Shown here in pieces: positions 15,662 to 24,792 of a DNA stretch of 49,032 bases (position 1 is its first letter; each line of letters begins with the position of its first letter). Source of the stretch: Anaerolineales bacterium (GTDB taxonomy: Bacteria > Chloroflexota > Anaerolineae > Anaerolineales > Villigracilaceae). The stretch covers positions 1 to 49,032 of the forward strand of contig JADLBX010000043.1 in the NCBI GenBank assembly GCA_020847435.1, given 5' to 3'. The notes under the pieces are model-generated. The model did not search any database. It worked only from the letters and a program-made list of their open reading frames with translations, and was not told the origin of the DNA. The position numbers and the translations under genes are program-made.

Positions 15662-16561
15662 TCAGGCGCGCATCGCTTCTTCGTAGCGTTTCTTCTGCCG
15701 TTCGGTAGATAATACCGTGTTTCTCAACAGCATCGCCACCGTCACCGGACCCACGCCGCCGGGGACGGGGGTGATCCAGCCCGCCGCTTTCTTCACGCCT
15801 TCAAAATCCACGTCGCCGACGGTCTTCTTGCCCGGCGTTCCATCGGGAAGCGTCACGTCAATCTGGTTGATGCCGATGTCAATCACCGCCGCGCCGGGTT
15901 TGACCATATCTTCCGTGATGAGGTTCGGCTTGCCCACCGCCACGATCAGCGCGTCCGCCTGGCGCGTGTGGTAGGTGAGGTTGCGCGTGCCGTGATGACA
16001 GATCGTCACCGTCGCGAGTTCTTCCACGAGCAGTAACGCCACCGGCTTGCCCACGATCTCCGAGTGACCGACCACCACCACCTCAAGTCCGCGCAGAGAT
16101 AAGCCGGTGGTTTTGAGCAATTCCACCGAGGCGAGCGACGTGCAAGGTCCGAGCGATGAATCGCCGTAAATGATGTTGCCGATATTGGATGAACTCATCC
16201 CCTCCACGTCTTTGCTCGGGTGGATGGCGTTTTCCAATTCTTCGAGGGCAAGCGGGCGCGGCACCGGGCGCTGGAGGATGATGCCGGTTACGCGCGGGTC
16301 GGCGTTCAACGCGTGGATGGCAGCCATCACCTCGCGCTGGGTGACGTCCAGCGGGAAGTGCCGGTTCTCGAACTCGATGCCGACCTCGGCGCAGGCTTTT
16401 TGCTGGTTTTTGATGAAGAGCCGCACGGCTCCGATCTCGCCGATATCAATCGAAACGAGGCGCGGCTTCCAGCCCAAATCTTTCAGCGCGTGGACGCGTC
16501 CGCGCACCTCGTCTTTGATGATTAGCGCGTGTTTCTTTCCGTCAATGATCTTGTGATCCAT
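15662..16561 (-). CDS. FolD-like methylenetetrahydrofolate dehydrogenase with altered active site
   Basis: 299 aa with the full FolD fold, including the C-terminal ITPVPGGVGPVTVAML motif and a Rossmann-type VVVGHSEIVGKP. The catalytic Y-x-x-x-K (Y50/K54 in the second FolD of this window) is replaced by F49 and Q53 (LFIKNQQKAC). QLPLP is replaced by QRPVP, and KDVDGF by KDVEGM. In characterised FolD/MTHFD enzymes the lysine is essential for cyclohydrolase activity, so this copy is either a dehydrogenase only or uses another substrate; that is inference. The start at 16561 has AGGAAA upstream and matches the family. It is followed by the STAS gene. Confidence 0.85.
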   Translation of the reverse strand: MDHKIIDGKKHALIIKDEVRGRVHALKDLGWKPRLVSIDIGEIGAVRLFIKNQQKACAEVGIEFENRHFPLDVTQREVMAAIHALNADPRVTGIILQRPVPRPLALEELENAIHPSKDVEGMSSSNIGNIIYGDSSLGPCTSLASVELLKTTGLSLRGLEVVVVGHSEIVGKPVALLLVEELATVTICHHGTRNLTYHTRQADALIVAVGKPNLITEDMVKPGAAVIDIGINQIDVTLPDGTPGKKTVGDVDFEGVKKAAGWITPVPGGVGPVTVAMLLRNTVLSTERQKKRYEEAMRA

Positions 16562-16592
16562 GTCGAGTTTCCTGTGCCGGCAATGATACCCG

Positions 16593-16622
16593 AAAAAAAG
16601 AGACCGGCTGAAAACCGGTCTC
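16593..16622 (-). terminator. Rho-independent terminator of the alpha/beta-hydrolase gene
   Basis: Perfect 8-bp stem GAGACCGG/CCGGTCTC (16600-16607 and 16615-16622) followed on the minus strand by seven T (16593-16599). It lies 13 bp after the stop of the 696-aa gene and before folD. Confidence 0.9.
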
Positions 16623-16635
16623 AAGCAACGGAGGG

Positions 16636-18726
16636 CTACAGGCTCTCGCTTTTCGTGATCAGCCGTATCGCCCGGACCATTTGGGCGAACCAATCGTAGA
16701 CCACCCAAACGCCGATCAGGATCAACGTGCCGTCGAGCATCTGCGACCACAATTCAGCCAGTTCCGACGGTGTCGTTGAATCGCCCGGCGGGAAGTAGTG
16801 GCGGTAGATGAGCAGGGCGTTCTTTTGGAGCCGGATAAAGTAATCGGATACCAGGTCGAAGACCGGCGCGCCGACCAGCCATTTCCCTGCGAAGAGTACT
16901 CCAACGAGGATCGCGACCCACAAGAGCAATACCAGCACGTGATGACGATAGTGCGCCCAATCACGCGGAGCGGTGTCCTTCGTTTCCTTCTTGGGCTTGA
17001 TATCCGGCGACCACTCTTCCGGTCTATTGACGCCCAGCACGCGTTTTGCCAGCGGAGTTGCGAACTTGTCGAGGTTGTTCCAATATTCGCCGTGGTTTTC
17101 CGCGAGCGAAGTCCGCGTGCGGATGTTGACCGGGCTGGTGCGCGTGCGCTCGTACACATCGTCTTTGGGCGGCGCTTTGGCGAAATTGGTGTATTCGTCC
17201 AACCCGTAAAATTCGGTGATCGGGTCGGAGAAATTCCAGAAGTTCATCCAGCGGAAGTCTTTCGGGAACTTGTGCTTTTTCGCGGCTGGGACGGGGAAGC
17301 GCTCGTAGTAGACCAGGTCGAGCACGCCGCGCGCCTGATGGTAATAACTTAGCACACTGCCGAGAGTGGCATAAGTGAAAATTTTGTCTTGATAGTCGTC
17401 GTCTAAAAAATGGAAGAGCGATTCATAGGTGATCGGCGTGCCTTGCGAGTGCGCCACCACATGGATGCGTTCCACGCCTTCTTTCTTGTAGAAATAGACG
17501 ATGTCGTTGATCACCGCGCTCCGCACCCGGTTCGATTGCGCCGGGTCCATGGCGTAGTTCACCACATCGTCCATGTAGCCCACCAACATCACGTTGAGGA
17601 CCTTATCCAGCGAGGCGCCCACCCCGCCGAGGAATTTCGTCCATTTGAACAGGCTCGATAACCCGGCGCCGATAAAACCGATCGGCAGGGTCATGAAGAT
17701 CAGGTAACGGTAGAGGAGCGGCGTAAAGGGCAGGCGCGTCAGCCAGAACTCGTCCACTTTGCCGATGCGCTTATCCTTTGGGTCGCCGTCTTCAAAATAG
17801 GAATAATATTCGGCAATATCCACGTCGCTGTTGGCGTAGGTCCTCAGTTTCCAAAGCAAGCCGCGCGCAACCAGTAACGAGACTTGCAAGCCGAGCAGGA
17901 TGAGGATGAATTTGATATAGGCAAGCGGTTCGCTCACCAGCAAAAAGATCAAGGCGATCAGTGTCCATCCGGGCAAGACCGGCAGGCTGCGCAACTCTTT
18001 CTCCTTGAAACGCCGGACGATCAGCGCCACGTGCTCGATGGTCGGCGCGAGCGCCCACACTGCCCCAATGATGAACACGAACAGCATCGGGCTGAAACCC
18101 GGCGCGCCGTACAGCGTTTGCGGCAATATATTTTTCAGCGCTTCGTTAAACCACGTCACCGGGGAAAGAAGGAAGAACGGGCCAAGGACGAGCAGGAACA
18201 ATAGCAGGTAGGAAAGGTAATAGCCGACGCCATCGGTGATGCGCGTGCCGGGGCGTTTCCACCACACGTCGAAATTGTCCCGACCGCCGATCCTTTCCTT
18301 TTTCAAGTCATTGGTATTGCGCGAGAAGACCACATTGCGAAACATGTTCGCAAACACAAAGGATGCCATGCGCCACTCGCGCCCGAGGTTTCCCAACCCG
18401 CCGGAGGGCAGGGTCTCCGCTTCCCAATACGATTCTTTCAACCAGATGCGCCGCTTGCGCCGGTTATAGTTTGCGCGTATCTCGGTCACGTGCTTGTGCA
18501 ACTTCCCGCCTTCGTTGTGCGGCGAGGGGACGTAATCTTCAAACCCGGCGGACACCTGCGTGAGCGTCGCGTTCGTGTCCAGCGATTTGACTGCGGGCCA
18601 GAAACCGCGCAGGAAGATATTGAGGTGATCGTCCTCCGCCTGCTCGCCCGCGCCCTTCACGATGAGGACGACGTCGGTCTTTGGCGCTGACTTTTTTGTT
18701 TTTGTTGAGTTTGTTTTTTTTGCCAT
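16636..18726 (-). CDS. Polytopic membrane protein with alpha/beta-hydrolase domain
   Basis: 696 aa. A Lys-rich N-terminus is followed by a short alpha/beta start (VVLIVKGAGEQ), then about four to five transmembrane helices (160-350), then a hydrolase core with the nucleophile elbow VERIHVVAHSQGTP, where the Ser lies in the G/A-H-S-Q-G pattern of lipases. One or two more helices follow near residues 600-690. It probably acts as a membrane-anchored esterase or lipase on an unknown substrate. GAGGAG precedes the ATG; an extended -10 (TGCTATACT) lies about 55 bp upstream, and a strong terminator follows the gene, so it is likely monocistronic. Confidence 0.75.
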   Translation of the reverse strand: MAKKTNSTKTKKSAPKTDVVLIVKGAGEQAEDDHLNIFLRGFWPAVKSLDTNATLTQVSAGFEDYVPSPHNEGGKLHKHVTEIRANYNRRKRRIWLKESYWEAETLPSGGLGNLGREWRMASFVFANMFRNVVFSRNTNDLKKERIGGRDNFDVWWKRPGTRITDGVGYYLSYLLLFLLVLGPFFLLSPVTWFNEALKNILPQTLYGAPGFSPMLFVFIIGAVWALAPTIEHVALIVRRFKEKELRSLPVLPGWTLIALIFLLVSEPLAYIKFILILLGLQVSLLVARGLLWKLRTYANSDVDIAEYYSYFEDGDPKDKRIGKVDEFWLTRLPFTPLLYRYLIFMTLPIGFIGAGLSSLFKWTKFLGGVGASLDKVLNVMLVGYMDDVVNYAMDPAQSNRVRSAVINDIVYFYKKEGVERIHVVAHSQGTPITYESLFHFLDDDYQDKIFTYATLGSVLSYYHQARGVLDLVYYERFPVPAAKKHKFPKDFRWMNFWNFSDPITEFYGLDEYTNFAKAPPKDDVYERTRTSPVNIRTRTSLAENHGEYWNNLDKFATPLAKRVLGVNRPEEWSPDIKPKKETKDTAPRDWAHYRHHVLVLLLWVAILVGVLFAGKWLVGAPVFDLVSDYFIRLQKNALLIYRHYFPPGDSTTPSELAELWSQMLDGTLILIGVWVVYDWFAQMVRAIRLITKSESL

Positions 18727-18778
18727 GCCTGTCTCCTCTCATTCACCCAAAATGCGTAGAACGACTCGGCTTGCGGCG

Positions 18779-18784
18779 AGTATA
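18779..18784 (-). promoter_or_regulatory. -10 of the alpha/beta-hydrolase gene
   Basis: TATACT preceded by TGC, an extended -10 (TGnTATACT), about 52 bp upstream of the ATG at 18726. No clear -35. Confidence 0.5.
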
Positions 18785-18817
18785 GCATGGATTTTCCCCC
18801 GGCTCCCGAACGGCGCG

Positions 18818-19567
18818 TCAAACTTTTCGGCTGGCTTTGACGAACAGCGGCATCCGCACCGGTCGGGTGGTTTCGGCGTCGCCCCACGCCTCGCGTACAT
18901 CCTTTTCGATTCGCTCCACCGGGTCGCGTCCGAGTTCTGCCTTGTAACGCTTCACCGCCGACCACGTGCGGAAGTAAGCCAGCGTCTGCGCGAGATTCCA
19001 TTCGACGTGTATCGAGAAGTTTCGCTGTGTTTCGAGCGGCTCAAAAGGCAAACTGAGCGCGCGATAACCCGACGTGATTTCGCGGTTCCCCTCTGCCCAG
19101 AACTGGTCAATGGGCGCGAGCAGTTTCTCTGCGACCAGCCTGTCAATTTCGGGTTCGATCTCGAAGAAGGCATAGCCCCAGATCGCTAACACCCCTTTCG
19201 GCTTCAACACCCGGTCCGCCTCCTGAAAGAATTTATCTTTGTCGAACCAATGGACAGCCTGCGCCACCGTGACGAGATCGAACGCTTCAGCCTCGAAGTG
19301 GGTCTGCTCGGCAGGCGAGACGCTGTACCGCACCTGCGGGTGGGCGATGCCGTGCCGGATCTGCGCCTCGCTGAGGTCGGTCGCTTCGACCTGTGAAAAA
19401 TACTTCGCGCAAGAAACCGCCGCCTGCCCGTTGCCGGTGGCACAGTCCCACGCGCGGTCATGACTGGCACACAGTCCGCTCAGGGTTGAAAACAATTCAT
19501 CGGGATATTGCGGACGGCTCTGCGCGTATTGGTCCGAGCCGATGAAGAAGGTTTGGACGTTGTTCAT
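18818..19567 (-). CDS. Class I SAM-dependent methyltransferase
   Basis: 249 aa. Motif I is AWDCATGNGQAAVSCAKYF, which resembles D-x-G-x-G-x-G with Ala-Thr in the middle, followed by an acidic VEATDLSEAQI strand and the AFDLVTVAQAVHWFD segment typical of the Methyltransf_11 group related to the yeast Crg1/Tmt1 enzymes. It would methylate a small molecule in the cytosol; the substrate is unknown. The Shine-Dalgarno is weak (GACCGGAC). It starts 32 bp after the MFS gene stop on the same strand, so cotranscription is likely. Confidence 0.85.
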   Translation of the reverse strand: MNNVQTFFIGSDQYAQSRPQYPDELFSTLSGLCASHDRAWDCATGNGQAAVSCAKYFSQVEATDLSEAQIRHGIAHPQVRYSVSPAEQTHFEAEAFDLVTVAQAVHWFDKDKFFQEADRVLKPKGVLAIWGYAFFEIEPEIDRLVAEKLLAPIDQFWAEGNREITSGYRALSLPFEPLETQRNFSIHVEWNLAQTLAYFRTWSAVKRYKAELGRDPVERIEKDVREAWGDAETTRPVRMPLFVKASRKV

Positions 19568-19599
19568 GTCCGGTCAAAGTTCAAAAGAAGTTTGGCGGT

Positions 19600-21072
19600 T
19601 CAATCTACGGTGATGTGCCCAACCGGGACGGGATGATCAACCAATTCCTTGTGCGGCGTGAAAATGGCGGAGAGCAGACCCAGAATTGCGGCGACGAAGG
19701 CGATCACGAAAACGAGATGGATGGCGCTGACCATGGCGGCGCGCGCTCCCGCTTCGACGAGCCCGCCCGAGGCGGAGGCGGGGTCGAGGAGTTGGGAGAC
19801 CAGCCCCACGTCCAGACCGGAAGCGTTCAAGCTTGAGGCGAGTTGCACGGTCAACGCCGCGCCCATCACGCTCACGCCGAGCGTCCCGCCCATCGAACGG
19901 CTGAATTGGAGCATCGAGGTCGCGGCTCCGAGGTGACGCCGCTCGACGGTGGTCTGCACCGCGATCACATACCCGGGGATGGACGAGCCCATGCCGATGC
20001 CCATCAACGCGACGAAGACCATCACTCCCGTTTGACTGCTGTTCGTGCCAAAGAGCGCCAGCAAGCTCGCGCCGACGAAGAAGATGCAAGTGCCGATCAG
20101 GCTCAAGCGACGATACCCGACCCTCAACAGGATGCGCGTGCCGAAGATGCTCGCGCCCACCCAGCCGAGCAACATCGGCGTGATGGTAATGCCCGCCTGG
20201 GTGGGGGTCGCGCCGAGCGCCGACTGCACAAACAGCGGGATGAACGAGATCGTGCCGAACACCGCCCAGCCGGTGAACAGTCCGTGCGAGGTGGCGGCGG
20301 CAAACAGGCGATCGCGGAACAACGCGACCGGCAGGATCGGGTCAGCCGCGCGCCGTTCCACCCAGACCAAAACGAGCAGGACCATGACCGCGGCGGCGAT
20401 GAGCGCCCAACTCAAGGTAGCGCCCAACTCCATCAGTCCAAGCAACAAAAGCACGACGCCGCCCGAGAGCAACGCCGCGCCGACGTAATCCACAGCGGGT
20501 CGTTCGTGACTGTAGACCTGGTCCCGCCACGCGAGCGCGACCAACGCCCCGGCGATCAGCCCGGGAATCAGGTTGATGTAGAAGATCCAATGCCATGAAA
20601 GGTTATCCACGATAAAGCCGCCCAGCACCGGTCCCGCCACCGAGGAGACGCCCCACACGCCCGAGAACACCCCCTGCATTTTTGTGCGCTGTTCGAGCGA
20701 GAACATTTCGCCAATGAGGATGAACGCCAGCGGCATGATGCCGCCCGCGCCGATGCCCTGCAAAGCGCGGGCGAAGATCAATTGCGTGAGGTTGGTTGCC
20801 ATCCCGCAAAATAGTGAGCCGAGCAGGAAGAGCGCCATCGCGAAGACGTACAACTTGCGCCTGCCGTAGATATCGGAAAGTTTTCCGTAGAGGGGGACGG
20901 TGGTGGTGGACGCAAGCATAAACGCGGAGAAGACCCACGAGTAATTTTTCAATCCGCCCAACTGACCGACGATGGTCGGCATGGCGGTGGCGACGACGGT
21001 GGATTCCATCGAGGCGAGGAACATGCTGAGCATGATGCCCATGGTGACAAGAACGATTCGTTTCTGCGACAT
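19600..21072 (-). CDS. MFS drug exporter, DHA2 (EmrB/QacA) type
   Basis: 490 aa with about 14 hydrophobic segments. The first helix ends with the DHA2 signature (MESTVVATAMPTIVGQLGG), loop 2-3 has GKLSDIYGRRKLY (motif A), and GVWGVSSVAGPVLGGFIVD is antiporter motif C. It would expel hydrophobic compounds in exchange for protons. The start at 21072 (MSQKRIVLV) has AAGGAA 5 nt upstream and is preferred over an ATG 48 bp earlier. No regulator is adjacent. Confidence 0.92.
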   Translation of the reverse strand: MSQKRIVLVTMGIMLSMFLASMESTVVATAMPTIVGQLGGLKNYSWVFSAFMLASTTTVPLYGKLSDIYGRRKLYVFAMALFLLGSLFCGMATNLTQLIFARALQGIGAGGIMPLAFILIGEMFSLEQRTKMQGVFSGVWGVSSVAGPVLGGFIVDNLSWHWIFYINLIPGLIAGALVALAWRDQVYSHERPAVDYVGAALLSGGVVLLLLGLMELGATLSWALIAAAVMVLLVLVWVERRAADPILPVALFRDRLFAAATSHGLFTGWAVFGTISFIPLFVQSALGATPTQAGITITPMLLGWVGASIFGTRILLRVGYRRLSLIGTCIFFVGASLLALFGTNSSQTGVMVFVALMGIGMGSSIPGYVIAVQTTVERRHLGAATSMLQFSRSMGGTLGVSVMGAALTVQLASSLNASGLDVGLVSQLLDPASASGGLVEAGARAAMVSAIHLVFVIAFVAAILGLLSAIFTPHKELVDHPVPVGHITVD

Positions 21073-21134
21073 AATTTCCTTTTGTGAATGCATATACCTA
21101 GTGGGTAAGAGGCGCGGCAATCTTACCCTAAAGT

Positions 21135-21162
21135 AAAAAGAGACCAGCCGCAGCCAGTCTCT
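21135..21162 (-). terminator. Probable terminator of the second STAS gene
   Basis: AGAGAC (21139-21144) pairs with GTCTCT (21157-21162); on the minus strand the stem is followed by TTTTT. It lies just after the stop at 21169. Confidence 0.75.
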
Positions 21163-21168
21163 TTTCGG

Positions 21169-21516
21169 TTAGAAGGATGCGACGGCTTCTGCCACCGTGT
21201 CGTAGATTTCGATGGACGAGGTAATGCCGGCAATCTCGAACATCTCTCGCATCGGTGGGATGGGACCTGCGAGTTTGAGATGTTTGCCGCCATCCGTTGA
21301 AAGGGTTTTGTAGATCGCCACCAGCGCGCGGATGCCAATGCTGGTGAGGGAGGGCGTCTGGCTCAAGTCAATTACCAGATCGCGCATCCCGCCGTCGTAT
21401 GCCTCCTTGGCGGTTTTCTCCAATTCGGCATAGTTCCCCAAGTTGACTCGGTCTTGCAGTTGAAAAACCGTCACAGGGACGCGTCCCTGCGCTTGAGAGA
21501 TTTTCACCAACGCCAT
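21169..21516 (-). CDS. STAS-domain anti-sigma-factor antagonist (paralogue)
   Basis: 115 aa, clearly similar throughout to the STAS protein at 15297-15647: SLTSIGIRALVAIYKTLS holds the phosphorylatable Ser, and the C-terminus reads EIYDTVAEAVASF against EIFDTVDEAVKSF. AGGAGGT precedes the ATG. It has its own terminator on each side and appears monocistronic. The cognate kinase is not in the window. Confidence 0.88.
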   Translation of the reverse strand: MALVKISQAQGRVPVTVFQLQDRVNLGNYAELEKTAKEAYDGGMRDLVIDLSQTPSLTSIGIRALVAIYKTLSTDGGKHLKLAGPIPPMREMFEIAGITSSIEIYDTVAEAVASF

Positions 21517-21586
21517 GCTCCACCTCCTGTGTGTTTGTCGGGCAGTGATTGTTCAATCATACCTCGAAAATTAAGCGTTACCCGGC

Positions 21587-21627
21587 AAAAAAACTCCCGC
21601 CCGACTTCAAGTCAGGCGGGAGTTTTG
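21587..21627 (-). terminator. Rho-independent terminator after the DUF805 reading frame
   Basis: A long stem ACTCCCGCC(C/T)GACTT with its complement (21593-21623) flanked by A7 on one side and T4 on the other. On the minus strand it ends in seven T and follows the stop at 21647; it could also work weakly on the plus strand. Confidence 0.88.
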
Positions 21628-21646
21628 TGATGATTCGTATTCGGCT

Positions 21647-22291
21647 TTATTCTGAGCCTGCATTCTCTGGCGGCAATGCCCACAATGACCCGACTATTAC
21701 GATGCCAGCGATCGGGACGAGCAAGAACAACTGCCACCATCCGCTCCGACCGGTATCGTGTAAGCGACGCGCTCCCGCCGCGAGGAGAGGCAGAAGCGTG
21801 GCGATCAAGAAGACGCTGCCGAGCGCCTCGCTGAGATAGGTCAGCGCCGACGCGCCTAACACGATGAACAACGCAAACCACCAAAACTCGGGACGCGTGG
21901 CGCGTCCGTTGAAGTCCGCGTACTTTGCGAAGCAGACGCGGATCGCCCCGAAGAACGTTTCCGGGTTGGCTTCTTCAGAAGCTTTCATGAAATTTTCCAT
22001 TCGTAACTCCTTGCCGATCATAGAGACGGCTTCTCTCAATAATGTAGCCCACGAGCGGCTGGCTCTATTCTCGGTTATTTCCTCCCTCCCCGCAACTGTG
22101 GAAGTCCCTAGTTTTAGGATTAACTCGGTCCGCGAAGCGACTTGGCGCTTGGCAAAGATATTTTTCAGGTGAAATTCGACCGTGCGGTCGGAAATCCCCA
22201 ACGCGGACGCGATCAACTTGTTGCTTTTCCCCGTAAGCAAAAGGTCTACCACCTCCTGTTCGCGGGCGCTGAGCGCCTGTTGTTTTGTCAT
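21647..22291 (-). CDS. LuxR-type HTH fused in frame to a DUF805 membrane domain
   Basis: 214 aa from the ATG at 22291. Residues 7-58 are a LuxR/NarL-type helix-turn-helix (LSAREQEVVDLLL, ISDRTVEFHLKNIF). Residues 113-205 are DUF805, with CFAKYADFNGRATRPEFWWF, three to four hydrophobic helices and RRLHDTGRSGWWQL. The first ATG has no Shine-Dalgarno, but an in-frame ATG at 22000 (MENFMKAS) has AAGGAG 7 nt upstream and sits exactly where ordinary DUF805 proteins begin. Either a membrane-tethered regulator plus a separately initiated DUF805 protein is made, or the HTH part is a degenerate neighbour whose stop was lost. Confidence 0.7.
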   Translation of the reverse strand: MTKQQALSAREQEVVDLLLTGKSNKLIASALGISDRTVEFHLKNIFAKRQVASRTELILKLGTSTVAGREEITENRASRSWATLLREAVSMIGKELRMENFMKASEEANPETFFGAIRVCFAKYADFNGRATRPEFWWFALFIVLGASALTYLSEALGSVFLIATLLPLLAAGARRLHDTGRSGWWQLFLLVPIAGIVIVGSLWALPPENAGSE

Positions 22292-22440
22292 GGAGATTTT
22301 TCTGCGACTTGGGGGAGATTGTTTGGCAATAACACTCGCCGAAAGGTTGGAAATTGGGAGGAGAGGTCGTCGGTGGTCATAACTAGAAACTGTTGTTCCA
22401 TTTGTCCGCCGTGTAGTAGCACGAGATCGGCATACGCTTC

Positions 22441-23775
22441 TTACTTGGTTGCAGGTATTGACCACCTAGGATAACCTGCGAAATCAAATTCAGACAGAAG
22501 GATGATCTTTTCCTTTCCATTCCTGTCTATTCTCGCTAACCTTGAACTTTGCAAATAGTGATTCTTCACAACTTGATCTAAAAAGACAATGTACTGGCTG
22601 TCAGGAGACCACTCCGTCATGTATCCATCTTTGATTTCAAATAGCAGTTCGCCGGTTTTAATGTCATAAGCCTTTAGTTTGCAGTTGTTTGCGGCTCCGC
22701 TTGAGTTGAGAAATGAACATTGTTGACACACTACGACAGAGTTGTCGGGGGAGACAGCGAAAGAAACTATGGATTCCCCCGGAGACTGAAACACTTCGGT
22801 TACGGTAAATGTAGATAAATCCACTTTGATCAAATAACATGTAAAAATGTCTGGAGAGGTTGCACATTTCTTCATGTACAAATCTTCGCCGATTATCTTG
22901 GGATAGTTGGCGGATCCATCAATTATGATATCTTGACCAAGCAATTGGTCTGCAACTGATCTGCCAATCAACGCTTCGATTTCTTGATCTAAATCTATCT
23001 TGGTAATGATTTCACCGTTTAAGTTAACAATCTTGCGAGCATAGGTTGTGTCTGCTTCTTCTAATTTTGAAGATATTAATAAATTGCCATTTGGAAGAAT
23101 TGCTTCAACCTGGTTGAAATAACCATCAAGAGGAATGAGATGCGTTTCTGTAATGTTCCCGACGCCAAAGTAACGGATTTCTACAGGAAAGGAATCTGAG
23201 TTACCGGACGAACTATTATCAGTTGCGGTGTACACAAATAAATTCTGGTTTAGCCAAAAGCCATTTGTTGGAAAAGACTCAAGAAACCTCACGATTTCGG
23301 CTTTGTTTTCGTGTGTGTCAAGAATTACATAGTTAATGGAACCAGTTGCCCTGTCAATAGTTTCAAATAAATAATAACGTCCATTTGGTGAAAAACCAGG
23401 CGGGCTATCACTATGGATTTCGATAAGGACATGGTCGCCTTCTAACTCATCCATCGAGAAAACTTTCCTGTATGTGTTGTCGTCAGGACTCAAGAAATAT
23501 AATCCAGAGTCTTTGTTTGAATTGTTCCAAAAAGCAATTAACCCGCCGCCAGCGAATGGGGTAGGTGTATAGGTGGGTGTATGGGTTGGCGTTTGTGTAG
23601 CGGTAGAAGTTGCGGTAAAAGTTGGAGTAGGTGTAATCGTTGCTGTTAGGGTACTCGTTAATGTTGGTGTAGCTGTGCGGAAATAACTGCCTGCGTTTTT
23701 TGAATTTGCAAAAGCATAAGCGAGAACAACAACGATGATAAGAATGAATATGAGAGTTACAGAAGTTCGTTTCAT
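22441..23775 (-). CDS. Membrane-anchored extracytoplasmic beta-propeller-like protein
   Basis: 444 aa. One N-terminal hydrophobic anchor (about 7-24), a Thr/Pro-rich linker (about 35-73) built of TPT/TAT repeats, then a domain with WD/TolB-like blades such as PPGFSPNGRYYLFE, SFAVSPDNSVVV and TEWSPDSQYIVFLD. The C-terminal half of the Ser/Thr kinase at 35626 has the same style. The domain should lie outside the membrane; the ligand is unknown. It is more AT-rich than its neighbours. 149 bp to the next gene downstream contain nothing recognisable. Confidence 0.8.
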   Translation of the reverse strand: MKRTSVTLIFILIIVVVLAYAFANSKNAGSYFRTATPTLTSTLTATITPTPTFTATSTATQTPTHTPTYTPTPFAGGGLIAFWNNSNKDSGLYFLSPDDNTYRKVFSMDELEGDHVLIEIHSDSPPGFSPNGRYYLFETIDRATGSINYVILDTHENKAEIVRFLESFPTNGFWLNQNLFVYTATDNSSSGNSDSFPVEIRYFGVGNITETHLIPLDGYFNQVEAILPNGNLLISSKLEEADTTYARKIVNLNGEIITKIDLDQEIEALIGRSVADQLLGQDIIIDGSANYPKIIGEDLYMKKCATSPDIFTCYLIKVDLSTFTVTEVFQSPGESIVSFAVSPDNSVVVCQQCSFLNSSGAANNCKLKAYDIKTGELLFEIKDGYMTEWSPDSQYIVFLDQVVKNHYLQSSRLARIDRNGKEKIILLSEFDFAGYPRWSIPATK

Positions 23776-23831
23776 CTTTGGATGGGCATTATTGGTTTCA
23801 AGATCAATGCAAGAAGATAACCTCTTGGCAA

Positions 23832-24776
23832 TTAGATTTCAGTGAAACTTCCATACAACTTCCGATGCACCACACTCAATGCCCTCACCTGCTCCGCGGC
23901 GTGATACGACGACCTCACCAGCGGATTCGACTCGACCCACTTGAAGCCGATCGAATAGCCGTAGTCGCGCAGTTCGGCGAATTCTTCCATTGTGTAATAT
24001 TTTGAAATTGGCATGTGCTTCTTGCTCGGTTGCAAATATTGACCGATGGTCAAAATGTCCACGCCCCATGAGCGTTGGTCGCGCATCACGGCTTTGACCT
24101 CGTCCATCTCTTCGCCCAAACCGACCATGATGCCCGACTTGGTCAACACCTCGGGATCGAGTTTCTTCGCATTGGAAAGCGTCGCCGCCGCCCAATCGTA
24201 ATTGTCCTGCGGTTGGACTTGCTTGAACAGTCGCGGCACGGTCTCCACATTGTGGTTCAAAATTTCGGGTCGCGCGTCCATGACGATCTTCAACGCTTCG
24301 ACGGAACCTTTGAAATCGGGAATGAGAACCTCAATTGAGCATCCCGGCAACAATTCTCTAATTCTCCGAATCACCATCGCAAAGATGGGAGCCCCGCCAT
24401 CTCGTCTCTCATCGCGGTTCACCGACGTGATCACCGCGTGTTTCAAATCCATGGACTTCACGGCTTGCGCCACGCGTTCGGCTTCGCCCCAATCCATCAA
24501 CGTCGGTTTGCCGTGTTTGATGTCGCAGAATCCGCAAGTGCGCGTGCACACGTCGCCGAGCATCAAAAAGGTGGCGGTGCCGCTTCCCCAACATTCGCCA
24601 AGGTTTGGGCACATCGCTTCTTCGCACACGGTGTGCAACGATTTCGAACGCATCAAGGTTTGAAGTCGTTCGTAGTTTTCGCCCGATGGCGCGCGTACTT
24701 TGATCCATTCGGGGCGGCGCAGAGGGCGTACGTCGCTGGGGGGGATGATTCGGTCTCGGGTGGGTGTGGCAGACAT
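23832..24776 (-). CDS. lipA: Lipoyl synthase
   Basis: 314 aa. Radical SAM enzyme that inserts two sulfurs into protein-bound octanoyl chains. Both cluster motifs are present: the auxiliary cluster [12 protein letters not shown] and the radical [11 protein letters not shown]. [21 protein letters not shown] spacing and the GLGE and QPSKKHMP segments are family-typical. The start at 24776 (MSATPTRD) has AAGGACC upstream and lies outside the REP-like element that precedes it. lipB is not adjacent. Confidence 0.96.
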   Translation of the reverse strand: MSATPTRDRIIPPSDVRPLRRPEWIKVRAPSGENYERLQTLMRSKSLHTVCEEAMCPNLGECWGSGTATFLMLGDVCTRTCGFCDIKHGKPTLMDWGEAERVAQAVKSMDLKHAVITSVNRDERRDGGAPIFAMVIRRIRELLPGCSIEVLIPDFKGSVEALKIVMDARPEILNHNVETVPRLFKQVQPQDNYDWAAATLSNAKKLDPEVLTKSGIMVGLGEEMDEVKAVMRDQRSWGVDILTIGQYLQPSKKHMPISKYYTMEEFAELRDYGYSIGFKWVESNPLVRSSYHAAEQVRALSVVHRKLYGSFTEI

Positions 24777-24792
24777 AAGGTCCTTGTGAACC

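Noticed and set aside
16562-16750. N-terminal extension of the altered FolD
   Set aside because: The frame is open but crosses a strong terminator and the end of the upstream gene; the ATG at 16561 has a ribosome-binding site and matches the family start.
18662-19189. Plus-strand ORF opposite the methyltransferase gene
   Set aside because: Antisense to recognised genes and without its own start signals.
23560-23650. Short tandem repeats resembling a CRISPR or satellite
   Set aside because: They lie inside a coding frame and encode a Thr/Pro linker; unit length is irregular and there are no unique spacers.
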